Shown: positions 1 to 9,759 of the stretch, in pieces
Layout: each line of letters starts with the position of its first letter
Numbering within the stretch: the stretch's first letter is position 1
NCBI GenBank assembly: GCA_036675425.1
Contig: JAKFFB010000327.1
Location: forward strand, 1 to 64,000
Direction: 5' to 3'
Source of the DNA: SCTD01 sp036675425
GTDB lineage: Bacteria > Actinomycetota > Actinomycetes > Mycobacteriales > SCTD01
Length of the DNA: 64,000 bases
Program-made: the position numbers and the translations under genes
The notes under the pieces: model-generated
Databases searched by the model: none
What the model saw: the letters and a program-made list of their open reading frames with translations, nothing else
Told to the model about the DNA's origin: nothing

Positions 1-618
1 CCCGGTGCGGACGCCGCCGTCCGCGGCCTCGGGCGCGCGGCCATGGCGCTGGACGCCCGCGCCGTGACGGCCGTGGTGCGCGAGCAGGTCGAGCGGCACG
101 GCGTGCTGCACACCTGGGAGGCGGTGCTGCGCCCGCTGCTGGTCGCCGTCGGCTCGCGGTGGGCGGCCACCGGCGAGGGCGTCGAGGTCGAGCACCTGGT
201 CTCGGAGTGCGCGTCGGACGTGCTGCGCGAGGTGGCCGGTCGCAGCGTGGAGCCGGCCGGGGTACGGCCGGTGCTGCTGACCTGCGCGCCGGACGAGCAG
301 CACTCCCTGCCGCTGCACGCGCTGGCCGCCGGGCTGGCCGAGCACGGCGTGGCCAGCCGCACCCTCGGGGCGGCGCTGCCGGCCGACGCCCTGCTGGCGG
401 CCGTGCGGCGGACCGGGCCGGCCGTGCTCTTCGTCTGGTCCCAGCTGCCGGGCACGGCCGACCCGGCGGTGCTCGACGCGCTGCCGGTGCTCCGCCCCGC
501 GACGGCGCTGCTGGTCGGCGGTCCCGGCTGGGCGCGGGCCGACCTGCCCCGCCGGGTGACCCTCGCCGGCGGGCTGCCCGAGGCCGTCTCCCTGGTGGAC
601 CGGGCGCTGGGGTCGTGA
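1..618 (+). CDS. MerR-family regulator, B12-binding C-terminal part (5' truncated by window)
   Basis: The frame is open to base 1, so the gene begins upstream; only the C-terminal region is here (the first ATG in the window is at 43). The first ~70 residues resemble the helical cap (B12-binding_2) seen in MerR regulators of the CarH/LitR type, with a W..VL.P.L..VG.RW pattern and a GVEVEHL.SE segment. A Rossmann-like region follows with TCAPDEQHSLPL and VFVWSQLPG. Family members use cobalamin or a B12-like cap to sense light or metabolites and bind DNA through an N-terminal HTH that is not visible here. Whether this one still binds B12 cannot be judged. It lies upstream of the sporulation-type regulators. 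Confidence 0.7.
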   Translation, partial: PGADAAVRGLGRAAMALDARAVTAVVREQVERHGVLHTWEAVLRPLLVAVGSRWAATGEGVEVEHLVSECASDVLREVAGRSVEPAGVRPVLLTCAPDEQHSLPLHALAAGLAEHGVASRTLGAALPADALLAAVRRTGPAVLFVWSQLPGTADPAVLDALPVLRPATALLVGGPGWARADLPRRVTLAGGLPEAVSLVDRALGS

Positions 619-646
619 GCTCCCGCCACCCCCGGGGCGCGACCGT

Positions 647-652
647 TAGCCT
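647..652 (+). promoter_or_regulatory. -10 hexamer TAGCCT, probable leaderless promoter
   Basis: TAGCCT is followed by 6 nt and then the GTG at 659, the arrangement expected when the transcript starts at the start codon. No Shine-Dalgarno precedes that GTG. Confidence 0.5.
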
Positions 653-658
653 GCGCCC

Positions 659-1597
659 GTGACCGACACCGACCTGGCCAGCCTGCTCGCCAGCGGCGAG
701 CACGCCGCCTTCCACGGCAAGCCGGCGGCGGCCGTGGGCGTGCTGGAGCAGGCGGTGGTGCTGGCGCAGTCGCAGAACCGCACCGCCGAGGTCGCGGCGG
801 CCGGCTGGCTGCTGGGCGTCGCGCTCGCGGCCGGCGGCCGGTACGGCGGCGCGCTCACGGTGCTCTCCCCCCTCGTCGACGCCGGGCGCGCCCCGGAGGC
901 GCCGCCCGAGCGGCGGCTGTTCGCCTCGCTGTCCGCGGCGACGATCGCGAGCGTGCACCGCCAGCTCGGCCGGCACGCGGTCGCGCGGGCCTCCGACCTC
1001 GAGGCGCTCGCGCTCAGCGACGGCACCGGCGAGGCGGGCTTCGACGCGCTCGTCGGGCTCGCCAGCGACGCGGTCGGCCTCGAGGAGGCCGAGGAGGCGG
1101 CGGCCCGGCTCGAGCAGGCGCGGACGCTCGTACCGGCGCGCGCCGACGAGTGGTGGCGCCAGCGGGTGCGGCTGGGCTGGGCCGAGGCCGAGGTGCAGCT
1201 GCTCGAGGGGGAGGCCGACGCCGCCGTCGACACCGCGCTGCAGGCCGTCGACCGCGCCGAGAACGCCCGCGCCCCGCGCCACGTCGCCAAGGGGCTGCTC
1301 ATCCTGGGCATCGCGCAGGTCAGCGGCGGCTCGCCGAGCGACCCCGAGCACGACAGCGACCCGGCGGTCACCCTGCGCCGGGCGGCCACCCTGGCCGAGT
1401 CGCTGGGCTGCGTCCCGCTGATCTGGCCGGCCCGGGCGCTGCACGGCGCGCTGGTCGCCGGCGAGGAGCCGCACGAGTCGGCCAGGAGCCTGGCCGCGGC
1501 CCGCTCCGCCGTGCTCACCCTGGCGGCAGACCTGCCGCCCGGCGTGCGCGCCGAGTGGCTGGGCCGGCCGGACGTCGCCGCGCTGCTGGAGGGCTGA
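659..1597 (+). CDS. TPR-like repeat protein of unknown function
   Basis: 312 residues, Ala/Leu/Glu-rich and all-helical in character, with repeated helix pairs (for example VGVLEQAVVLAQSQNRTAEVA and AARLEQARTLVPARADEWW) typical of tetratricopeptide-like scaffolds. There is no signal peptide or membrane segment, so it is probably cytoplasmic. The GTG start is chosen because a leaderless -10 lies directly before it and no ribosome-binding site is present. It sits between a MerR/B12 regulator and the BldM-like locus and is followed by a hairpin, so it appears to be monocistronic. No specific function is supported. Confidence 0.65.
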   Translation: MTDTDLASLLASGEHAAFHGKPAAAVGVLEQAVVLAQSQNRTAEVAAAGWLLGVALAAGGRYGGALTVLSPLVDAGRAPEAPPERRLFASLSAATIASVHRQLGRHAVARASDLEALALSDGTGEAGFDALVGLASDAVGLEEAEEAAARLEQARTLVPARADEWWRQRVRLGWAEAEVQLLEGEADAAVDTALQAVDRAENARAPRHVAKGLLILGIAQVSGGSPSDPEHDSDPAVTLRRAATLAESLGCVPLIWPARALHGALVAGEEPHESARSLAAARSAVLTLAADLPPGVRAEWLGRPDVAALLEG

Positions 1598-1624
1598 GCG
1601 TCCCGCGTCCGAAGCGGCGTGCAA

Positions 1625-1649
1625 GACGGAGGCCTTTCGGCCTCACGTC
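1625..1649 (+). terminator. Hairpin terminator without U-tract
   Basis: GAGGCC-TTTC-GGCCTC stem (1629-1644), extended by GACG/CGTC with one bulged A, 28 nt after the TPR gene. A strong stem without a T run is usual for high-GC actinobacteria. Confidence 0.6.
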
Positions 1650-1726
1650 CGGCCTCTCCCGTGCCGAAACAACAGCCAGACCACCGCCGGGGTGGAGCTG
1701 CTGCGATGCGCGAAGGAGCGACGCCG

Positions 1727-2344
1727 ATGGCCGACGGCCTGCTCTCGCTGCCCGTTCCCCCCCAGCAGCGGCAGCCCTCCGACCCGGCTCCTGACGTCTC
1801 CGCCCTGCTCGCCGCGAGCGACGCCGAGGCCGACGCGCTCGCCGACCGCCTGCACGACGGGGCGCTCCAGGCGCTGGTCGTCGCGCGCTACGCCACCGAC
1901 GCCGCCGTCCGCGGCGGCGACCCCGCGCTGGCCCGCGACGCGGTCCAGGAGGCGCTGGTCTCGCTCCGCCGCACCGTCTGGCTGCTGCGCCCCCGCGGCG
2001 GCGACGACCTGCCGGCCGCCCTCTCCGAGCTCTCCAAGCGGGCCGTCGCGGCCGGCTCCCCGGCGCTCGCCCTCGACCTCGACGAGGCCGCCGCCGCTGC
2101 CCTCTCGCCTGCCTGCCGCACCGCCGCCTACCGCTTCGTCCAGTCCGCTGCGCTCGACGGCTGCGGCGAGGTCCGCCTGGTCCGGGAGGGGGCGTACGCC
2201 GCCCTGTCCGTGGCCGCGGCCGACCTGCCGGAGCCGGACGGGTGGGCGGTCCGCGCCGCCGCCCTCGGCGGGCACCTCGACCGATCGGGCCGGACCCCCC
2301 GACTGCTGCTCCCCCTGAACGACGACCGTGAGGACGACCGATGA
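1727..2344 (+). CDS. Degenerate HisKA_3-type histidine kinase (predicted ATPase-dead)
   Basis: 205 residues. The ATG at 1727 follows GAAGGAG (1712-1718) with good spacing; starts at 1619 and 1706 are open but have poorer signals. Residues ~38-50 carry the phosphoacceptor motif of NarX-type kinases (RLHDGALQAL, His43). The C-terminal part retains the RAAALGGHLDRSGRTP-like end of a HATPase fold. The N box (usually E-x-x-x-N-x-x-K-H) is replaced by QSAALDGCGE and no DxGxG box is visible. The stop overlaps the response regulator start (ATGA at 2341), so the two are translationally coupled. It is either a pseudokinase partner or a phosphotransfer protein; no membrane segment is seen. Confidence 0.6.
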   Translation: MADGLLSLPVPPQQRQPSDPAPDVSALLAASDAEADALADRLHDGALQALVVARYATDAAVRGGDPALARDAVQEALVSLRRTVWLLRPRGGDDLPAALSELSKRAVAAGSPALALDLDEAAAAALSPACRTAAYRFVQSAALDGCGEVRLVREGAYAALSVAAADLPEPDGWAVRAAALGGHLDRSGRTPRLLLPLNDDREDDR

Positions 2345-2970
2345 CCACCGTGCTGATCTGCGACGACCACCGGATCGTGCGCGAGGGGCTCCGCCAGTTC
2401 GTCGCCGGCGTGCCGGGCGTCGACCGCGTCGAGACCGCGGCCAGCGGCGAGGAGGTGCTCGCGCGCTACGAGCACGAGCAGCCGGACCTGATCCTCATGG
2501 ACGTGCGCATGCCCGGCCTCGGCGGCCTGGAGGCGACGCGTCGCCTGGTCCAGGCCCACCCGCTGGCCAAGGTGATCATGCTGACCGCCGCCGACGACCG
2601 CGACCAGGTCGCCGCCGCCGTGTCCTCCGGCGCCCGCGGCTACCTGCTCAAGGACGTCAGCCACGAGGAGCTGTGCGCCGCCGTCGCCCACGCCCTCGAC
2701 GGCGCCGACCTGGTCGAGCCCTCGCTGCGTCGGGCGCTGGCCGGCCGCGACGCCGCGCGCAGCGTGCCGCCCGGTGGCCAGCTGACCGAGCGCGAGCTGC
2801 AGGTGCTCACCGGCATGAGCCAGGGCAAGAGCAACGGCCAGATCGGCAAGGACCTCTACCTGTCCGAGGACACCATCAAGACGCACGCCCGCCGGCTGTT
2901 CCGCAAGCTCGGCGTCAACGACCGCGCTCAGGCGGTCGCCCTCGGCTTCCGTCGCGGCCTCGTGACCTGA
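2341..2970 (+). CDS. bldM: BldM-like NarL/FixJ response regulator
   Basis: 209 residues. The receiver domain (1-~120) has a complete acidic pocket: CDD at 8-9, phosphoacceptor Asp54 in LILMDVRMPG, Thr in IMLTA, Lys in YLLKD. A LuxR-type HTH (~143-205) contains LTERELQVLTGMSQGKSN and LSEDTIKTHARRLFRKLG, very close to the C-terminus of Streptomyces BldM, a developmental regulator. The gene order (next to a SigD/ShbA sigma factor and guaB) matches the bldM region of Streptomyces. It is coupled by ATGA to the degenerate kinase upstream. Function as a developmental or cell-surface regulator is inferred from family and synteny. Confidence 0.8.
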   Translation: MTTVLICDDHRIVREGLRQFVAGVPGVDRVETAASGEEVLARYEHEQPDLILMDVRMPGLGGLEATRRLVQAHPLAKVIMLTAADDRDQVAAAVSSGARGYLLKDVSHEELCAAVAHALDGADLVEPSLRRALAGRDAARSVPPGGQLTERELQVLTGMSQGKSNGQIGKDLYLSEDTIKTHARRLFRKLGVNDRAQAVALGFRRGLVT

Positions 2971-2980
2971 CCGACGCCCG

Positions 2981-3592
2981 GTGCCTGTAACGGCGCGGGC
3001 CTCCCGCGCGACCTCCCTGTCGGGAGACGAGCTCGCCGTCGTCGTCCCCGCCGCCTGCGGTGGGGATCCGGCAGCGGTGGAACGCCTGCTCGGCTTCCTG
3101 CGTCCAGGGATCGTGCGCTACTGCCGAGCCCGGCTCGGGCGCACGGACGGCTCGTACGGGTCGGCCGACGACGTGGCCCAGGAGGTCTGCATGGCGGTGG
3201 TCAAGGCCCTGCCTCGCTACGTCGACACCGGCAGCCCGTTCGCGGCCTTCGTGCACGGCATCACCGCGCACAAGGTCGCCGACGCCCAGCGTGCGCTCTA
3301 CCGCGACCGCACCGCGGCGACCGACGAGGTGCCCGACTCGGCCGATCCCGCCGCAGGTCCCGAGGACCGGGTCCTTGCGCGCGAGCGGGCCCAGGTGGCG
3401 CGCCGGCTGCTCGACCGGCTGCCTCCGGCGCACCGCGACCTGCTGCTGCTCCGGGTGGTCAACGGCATGAGCGCCGAGGAGACCGGCGCCGTTCTCGGCA
3501 TGTCGGCCGGCGCCGTCCGCGTCGCCCAGCACCGGGCGCTCGCCCGGCTGCGCTCCCTGGCCGTGTCGACAGGGGTGGAGGTGCCGGCGTGA
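2981..3592 (+). CDS. shbA: RNA polymerase sigma-70 factor, SigD/ShbA type
   Basis: 203 residues. Region 2 includes DDVAQEVCMAVVKALPRY and the FVHGITAHKVADAQRALYRDR segment; region 4 includes RLPPAHRDLLLLRVVNGMSAEETGAVLGMSAGAVRVAQHRALARL. The order sigma - RsdA-like anti-sigma - guaB - guaB3 is that of mycobacterial sigD and Streptomyces shbA; ShbA drives transcription of the principal sigma gene hrdB. GTG start 10 nt after the BldM-like gene; its stop overlaps the next start (GTGA at 3589), fitting a sigma/anti-sigma pair. Which promoters it uses is not visible here. Confidence 0.8.
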   Translation: MPVTARASRATSLSGDELAVVVPAACGGDPAAVERLLGFLRPGIVRYCRARLGRTDGSYGSADDVAQEVCMAVVKALPRYVDTGSPFAAFVHGITAHKVADAQRALYRDRTAATDEVPDSADPAAGPEDRVLARERAQVARRLLDRLPPAHRDLLLLRVVNGMSAEETGAVLGMSAGAVRVAQHRALARLRSLAVSTGVEVPA

Positions 3593-4404
3593 CCGACGAC
3601 GACCCGCTCGACCTCACCCAGGTCGCCGCCGACCACGACGCGATCGAGGGCCTGCGGCTGCGCTCGACCCCTCCCGACGACAGCGCGCTGGAGCTGCTGC
3701 GGGACCTGCTGCTCGACGTCGACTCCGAGCTCCCCGCCGGTGCGGTGCCGCTGGCGGCCGGACGCGGCTCGACGGTGCTCCACCTCAGCGGCGAGCAGCC
3801 GCCGGACCCGCGGCTCGTGCGCAACGGCGCCGTCGTCGCGCTCGTCACCGCGGGGGTCCTCGTCTTCGGCGGCGTCGCCGCAGCGAGCACCGCGGTCTCG
3901 CCCGACGGCCCGCTGGCCGGGATCGGCAACGCCGTGCGCAGCGCCGCTGCAGCGGTCGTCTCCGCCGTGAAGCCCGAGCCCCCGGGTCGTCCGGAGTCGC
4001 CCGGTCGGTCAGCGGACGCCCCCGGTCAGACCGAGGACGTCCGCGCCCCGGACGACAGCCGCGCGCCGACGCACGCCGGTCGTCCGGACGACGCGGGTCG
4101 GCCCGACGGCGTCGGCCGCCCGGCCGAGCCGGGTCAGCCGGACGACCCGGGCAGGCCCCCGGACGCGGGCAAGCCGGTGGATGCGGGGAAGGCCGACGCC
4201 GGGAAGCCGGCGGACGCCGGGAAGCCGGCGGACGCGGGGAAGCCCGCCGAGCCCGGCCGACCGGCCGAGGAGCCGGCGAGGGCGGAGCCGGCCGGCGCGG
4301 CCGCCCGCAGCTCGACGCCCGATGTCGGCACCTCGACGCGACCCCGGCCGAAGGCGCCCGTCGCCCCCGACGTGAAGGGCGCGCTGCGCAGCGCGGCGCG
4401 CTGA
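3589..4404 (+). CDS. rsdA: RsdA-like membrane anti-sigma factor with repeat-rich tail
   Basis: 271 residues. The N-terminus (~1-48), with DPLDLTQVAADHDAIEGL followed by an acidic helix ALELLRDLLLDVDSELP, matches the short sigma-binding region of RsdA, the anti-SigD factor. One transmembrane segment spans ~80-102. The outer part is an extended tail rich in Pro, Gly, Asp, Ala and Lys with imperfect DAGKP/DAGRP repeats. The expected role is to hold the sigma factor at the membrane until released by proteolysis. The start overlaps the sigma stop, indicating coupled synthesis. The tail is probably disordered and wall-associated; its length seems unusual. Confidence 0.7.
   Translation: MTDDDPLDLTQVAADHDAIEGLRLRSTPPDDSALELLRDLLLDVDSELPAGAVPLAAGRGSTVLHLSGEQPPDPRLVRNGAVVALVTAGVLVFGGVAAASTAVSPDGPLAGIGNAVRSAAAAVVSAVKPEPPGRPESPGRSADAPGQTEDVRAPDDSRAPTHAGRPDDAGRPDGVGRPAEPGQPDDPGRPPDAGKPVDAGKADAGKPADAGKPADAGKPAEPGRPAEEPARAEPAGAAARSSTPDVGTSTRPRPKAPVAPDVKGALRSAAR
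4078..4275 (+). repeat. In-frame GRPDDAG / GKPADAG repeat tract
   Basis: Imperfect tandem units encode G-[RK]-P-x-[DE]-[AP]-G; the last units are near-identical 15-18 bp DNA repeats (gacgccgggaagccggcg). Confined to the anti-sigma tail. Confidence 0.8.
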
Positions 4405-4424
4405 GCCGGGCGGCCGCCGGCCGC

Positions 4425-4430
4425 TAGAGT
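4425..4430 (+). promoter_or_regulatory. Possible -10 (TAGAGT) of guaB
   Basis: TAGAGT lies 37 nt before the guaB ATG, leaving a short leader that includes the GGGAAGG Shine-Dalgarno. No clear -35 is visible. Confidence 0.35.
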
Positions 4431-4467
4431 GAACTGCCTCCCCACCTGCCGAGCCGGGAAGGCGCAG

Positions 4468-6003
4468 ATGACCCCCACCGAGGACCCCGCCGGCGACCGC
4501 GACGCCTTCGACGCGAAGTTCCCGGTGCTGGGACTGACCTACGACGACGTCCTGCTGCTGCCGGGCGAGACCGACGTCATCCCGAGCGAGGTCGACACGA
4601 CCACCCGGCTGACCCGGGAGATCTCGCTGCGCGTGCCGCTCGTCTCCAGCGCGATGGACACGGTCACCGAGTCCCGGATGGCGATCGCGATGGCCCGCCA
4701 GGGCGGCATCGGGATCCTGCACCGCAACCTCTCGATCGAGGACCAGGCCTACCAGGTCGACCTGGTGAAGCGGACCCAGACCGGGATGATCGGCAACCCG
4801 GTCACCATCGGCCCCAAGGCGACGCTCGAGGAGCTGGACCGGCTGTGCGGGCAGTACCGCGTCTCCGGGCTGCCCGTCATCGAGGAGGACGGCACGCTGC
4901 TCGGCATCATCACCAACCGCGACCTGCGCTTCGTGCCGGTCGCCGAGTGGGCCACCACGCTGGTCGCCGACGTGATGACGCCGATGCCGCTCATCACCGC
5001 ACCCGTCGGGATCTCGCGCGAGGACGCGACCACCCTGCTGCGCAAGCACAAGCGCGAGCGGCTGCCGATCGTCGACGACCAGGGCCGGCTGCGCGGGCTG
5101 ATCACGGTCAAGGACTTCGTCAAGTCCGAGCAGTTCCCGTACGCCTCGAAGGACGACTCTGGCCGGCTGCTGGTCGGCGCGGCGATCGGCTACTTCGGCG
5201 ACGCCTGGGAGCGCGCGACGACGCTGGTGGAGGCCGGCGTCGACGTGCTCGTCCCTGACGTCGCGAACGGCCACGCCCGGTTGATGCTCGAGATGATCGA
5301 GCGGCTGAAGAAGGACCCGGCGACCCGCCACGTTCAGGTGCTCGCGGGCAACATCGCCACGCGCGCGGGTGCGCAGGCCCTCGTCGACGCCGGAGTCGAC
5401 GGGGTGAAGGCCGGGGTCGGACCTGGATCGATCTGCACGACGAGAGTCGTTGCAGGAGTGGGTGTTCCGCAGGTGACGGCCATCTTCGAGGCGTCGCGCG
5501 CGTGCGAGCCGGCGGGTGTGCCGGTCGTCGGCGACGGTGGCCTGCAGTACTCCGGCGACATCGCCAAGGCGCTCGTCGCCGGCGCCGACACGGTGATGGT
5601 GGGGTCGCTGCTGGCCGGTTGCGACGAGAGCCCCGGCGACCTGATCTTCGTGAACGGCAAGCAGTACAAGAGCTACCGCGGCATGGGCTCGATCGGCGCC
5701 ATGGCGTCGCGCGGCAAGAAGTCCTTCAGCAAGGACCGCTACTTCCAGGCCGACGTCGCCTCCGACGACCGCATCGTGCCGGAGGGCATCGAGGGTCAGG
5801 TGCCCTACCGCGGCCCGCTGTCCGCCGTCGCGCACCAGCTGGTCGGTGGGCTGCACCAGTCGATGTTCTACATCGGCGCGCGCACCATCCCCGAGCTCAA
5901 GGAGCGCGGCCGCTTCGTGCGGATCACGGCTGCGGGGCTCAAGGAGAGCCACCCGCACGACGTGCAGATGACTGTCGAGGCGCCGAACTACGGGAGCCGT
6001 TGA
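4468..6003 (+). CDS. guaB: IMP dehydrogenase
   Basis: 511 residues, the usual length. It oxidises IMP to XMP with NAD+, the committed step to GMP. The (beta/alpha)8 barrel is interrupted by two CBS domains (~115-230). The catalytic loop GPGSICTTRVV carries the nucleophile Cys323, followed by the flap region (MGSIGAM, SRGKKSF). The ATG at 4468 is preferred over the in-frame ATG at 4429 because GGGAAGG lies just upstream and the extra residues look non-coding. It overlaps guaB3 by one base (TGATG), so the two form an operon. Confidence 0.96.
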   Translation: MTPTEDPAGDRDAFDAKFPVLGLTYDDVLLLPGETDVIPSEVDTTTRLTREISLRVPLVSSAMDTVTESRMAIAMARQGGIGILHRNLSIEDQAYQVDLVKRTQTGMIGNPVTIGPKATLEELDRLCGQYRVSGLPVIEEDGTLLGIITNRDLRFVPVAEWATTLVADVMTPMPLITAPVGISREDATTLLRKHKRERLPIVDDQGRLRGLITVKDFVKSEQFPYASKDDSGRLLVGAAIGYFGDAWERATTLVEAGVDVLVPDVANGHARLMLEMIERLKKDPATRHVQVLAGNIATRAGAQALVDAGVDGVKAGVGPGSICTTRVVAGVGVPQVTAIFEASRACEPAGVPVVGDGGLQYSGDIAKALVAGADTVMVGSLLAGCDESPGDLIFVNGKQYKSYRGMGSIGAMASRGKKSFSKDRYFQADVASDDRIVPEGIEGQVPYRGPLSAVAHQLVGGLHQSMFYIGARTIPELKERGRFVRITAAGLKESHPHDVQMTVEAPNYGSR

Positions 6004-7169
6004 TGGCCGAGGTCGAGATCGGGATCGGCAAGACCGGGCGCCGCGCGTACGGCTTCGACGACATCGCGATCGCGCCCTCGCGACGGACGCGCGACCCCGA
6101 GGACGTCTCGATCGCCTGGGAGATCGACGCCTACCGCTTCGAGCTCCCGCTGGTCGCGAGCGCGATGGACGGCGTCATCTCCCCGACCACGGCGATCGAG
6201 ATCGGCCGGCTCGGCGGGCTCGGCGTGCTGAACCTCGAGGGGCTCTGGACGAGGTACGACGACCCCGAGCCGCTGCTGGACGAGATCGCCTCGCTGCCAG
6301 AGGAATCCGCCACCGCCCGGATGCAGGAGATCTACGCCGAGCCGATCAAGCCGGACCTGATCACCGCCCGGGTCAAGCAGATCCGCGACGCCGGCGTCAC
6401 GGTCGCCGCCTCGCTCACGCCGCAGCGGACCGTGCAGTTCGCGCAGACGGTGCTCGACAGCGGTGTCGACCTGTTCGTCATCCAGGGCACCGTCGTCTCG
6501 GCCGAGCACGTCTCGTCCCGTTCGGAGCCGCTGAACCTCAAGCGCTTCATCGCCGACCTCGACGTGCCGGTGCTCGTCGGCGGCTGCGCGACCTACCAGT
6601 CCGCGCTGCACCTGATGCGCACCGGCGCCGCCGGCATCCTCGTCGGCGTCGGCCCCGGTCAGGCCAACACCACCCGCGGTGTGCTCGGCCTCGGCGTGCC
6701 GATGGCGACCTCGATCGCCGACGCGGCCGGCGCGCGCCGCGACTACCTCGACGAGTCGGGCGGCCGCTACGTGCACGTCATCGCCGACGGCGGCATGCGC
6801 ACAGGCGGTGACATCGCGAAGGCGATCGCCTGCGGCGCCGACGCGGTGATGATGGGCAGCCCGCTGGCTCGTACGACCGGCGCTCCGGGGCGCGGCTGGC
6901 ACTGGGGACACGGCTCGTACCACCCGGAGCTGCCACGCGGCACCCGCGTCCGCGTCGACCCGGTCGGCACGCTCGAGGAGGTGCTGCTCGGCCCGGCGCG
7001 CACCGACGAGGGCAACACCAACCTGTTCGGCGGGCTGCGCCGCGCGATGGCGATGACCGGCTACAGCTCCATCAAGGAGTTCCAGAAGGTCGACGTGATG
7101 ATCGCGCCGTCCTTCACCACCGAGGGGAAGTCGCTCCAGCGGGCCCAGTCCCGCGGGATGGGCGCCTGA
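6003..7169 (+). CDS. guaB3: GuaB3-family IMP dehydrogenase-related protein
   Basis: 388 residues. A TIM-barrel relative of IMPDH/GMP reductase without CBS domains. Substrate-binding motifs are recognisable (VASAMDGV, GVGPG, VIADGGMRTGGDIAKAIACGADAVMMGS), but at the place of the catalytic Cys the loop reads GQANTTRG, with Asn222 in that position. Mycobacterial GuaB3 also lacks this Cys as far as I recall, so this looks like a family trait rather than decay. The biochemical role of actinobacterial GuaB3 is not established to my knowledge. Coupled to guaB by a TGATG overlap; it ends 2 nt from the convergent subtilase gene. Confidence 0.85.
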   Translation: MAEVEIGIGKTGRRAYGFDDIAIAPSRRTRDPEDVSIAWEIDAYRFELPLVASAMDGVISPTTAIEIGRLGGLGVLNLEGLWTRYDDPEPLLDEIASLPEESATARMQEIYAEPIKPDLITARVKQIRDAGVTVAASLTPQRTVQFAQTVLDSGVDLFVIQGTVVSAEHVSSRSEPLNLKRFIADLDVPVLVGGCATYQSALHLMRTGAAGILVGVGPGQANTTRGVLGLGVPMATSIADAAGARRDYLDESGGRYVHVIADGGMRTGGDIAKAIACGADAVMMGSPLARTTGAPGRGWHWGHGSYHPELPRGTRVRVDPVGTLEEVLLGPARTDEGNTNLFGGLRRAMAMTGYSSIKEFQKVDVMIAPSFTTEGKSLQRAQSRGMGA

Positions 7170-7171
7170 CC

Positions 7172-9449
<2,278 letters not shown>

Positions 9450-9759
9450 GCGAGCTCCAGAAGACGTGGGGTGGACGTCTCCTTCGTCGCGGGACGTCCT
9501 GTCACCTGCTCCTGGTGGCGGAGCAGTTTCGGTCCGATCGGCCTAGCGCGTCGAAGGTCATCGGGGTGGGGAAGACGCGAGGGTCCCGGGCCTCAGCACG
9601 CGCGAGGAGTACCACGAGGCAGGCATGTCTCCCGCTCGGAGAAGGGTGCTCCGCCGGACGGAACCGGGACGATCCGGATATGCCGGGCGCCCCGTGCAGG
9701 AGATCCTGTCGGCCCGCCGAATCACGCGTCACCCAGCCACCGCCTGACCGGAGCCTCCC
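9450..9759. other. Divergent intergenic region, no gene seen
   Basis: 310 bp between the subtilase gene (minus) and the secreted protein gene (plus). The short open frames here have arginine-rich, shadow-like composition and no good start signals. No clear -10/-35 pair or strong palindrome was found, although both flanking promoters should lie here. Confidence 0.6.

Noticed and set aside
4009..5958. 649-codon open frame antisense to rsdA/guaB
   Set aside because: A GC-driven shadow ORF: Arg/Asp-rich, unlike any domain, while guaB on the plus strand is unmistakable.
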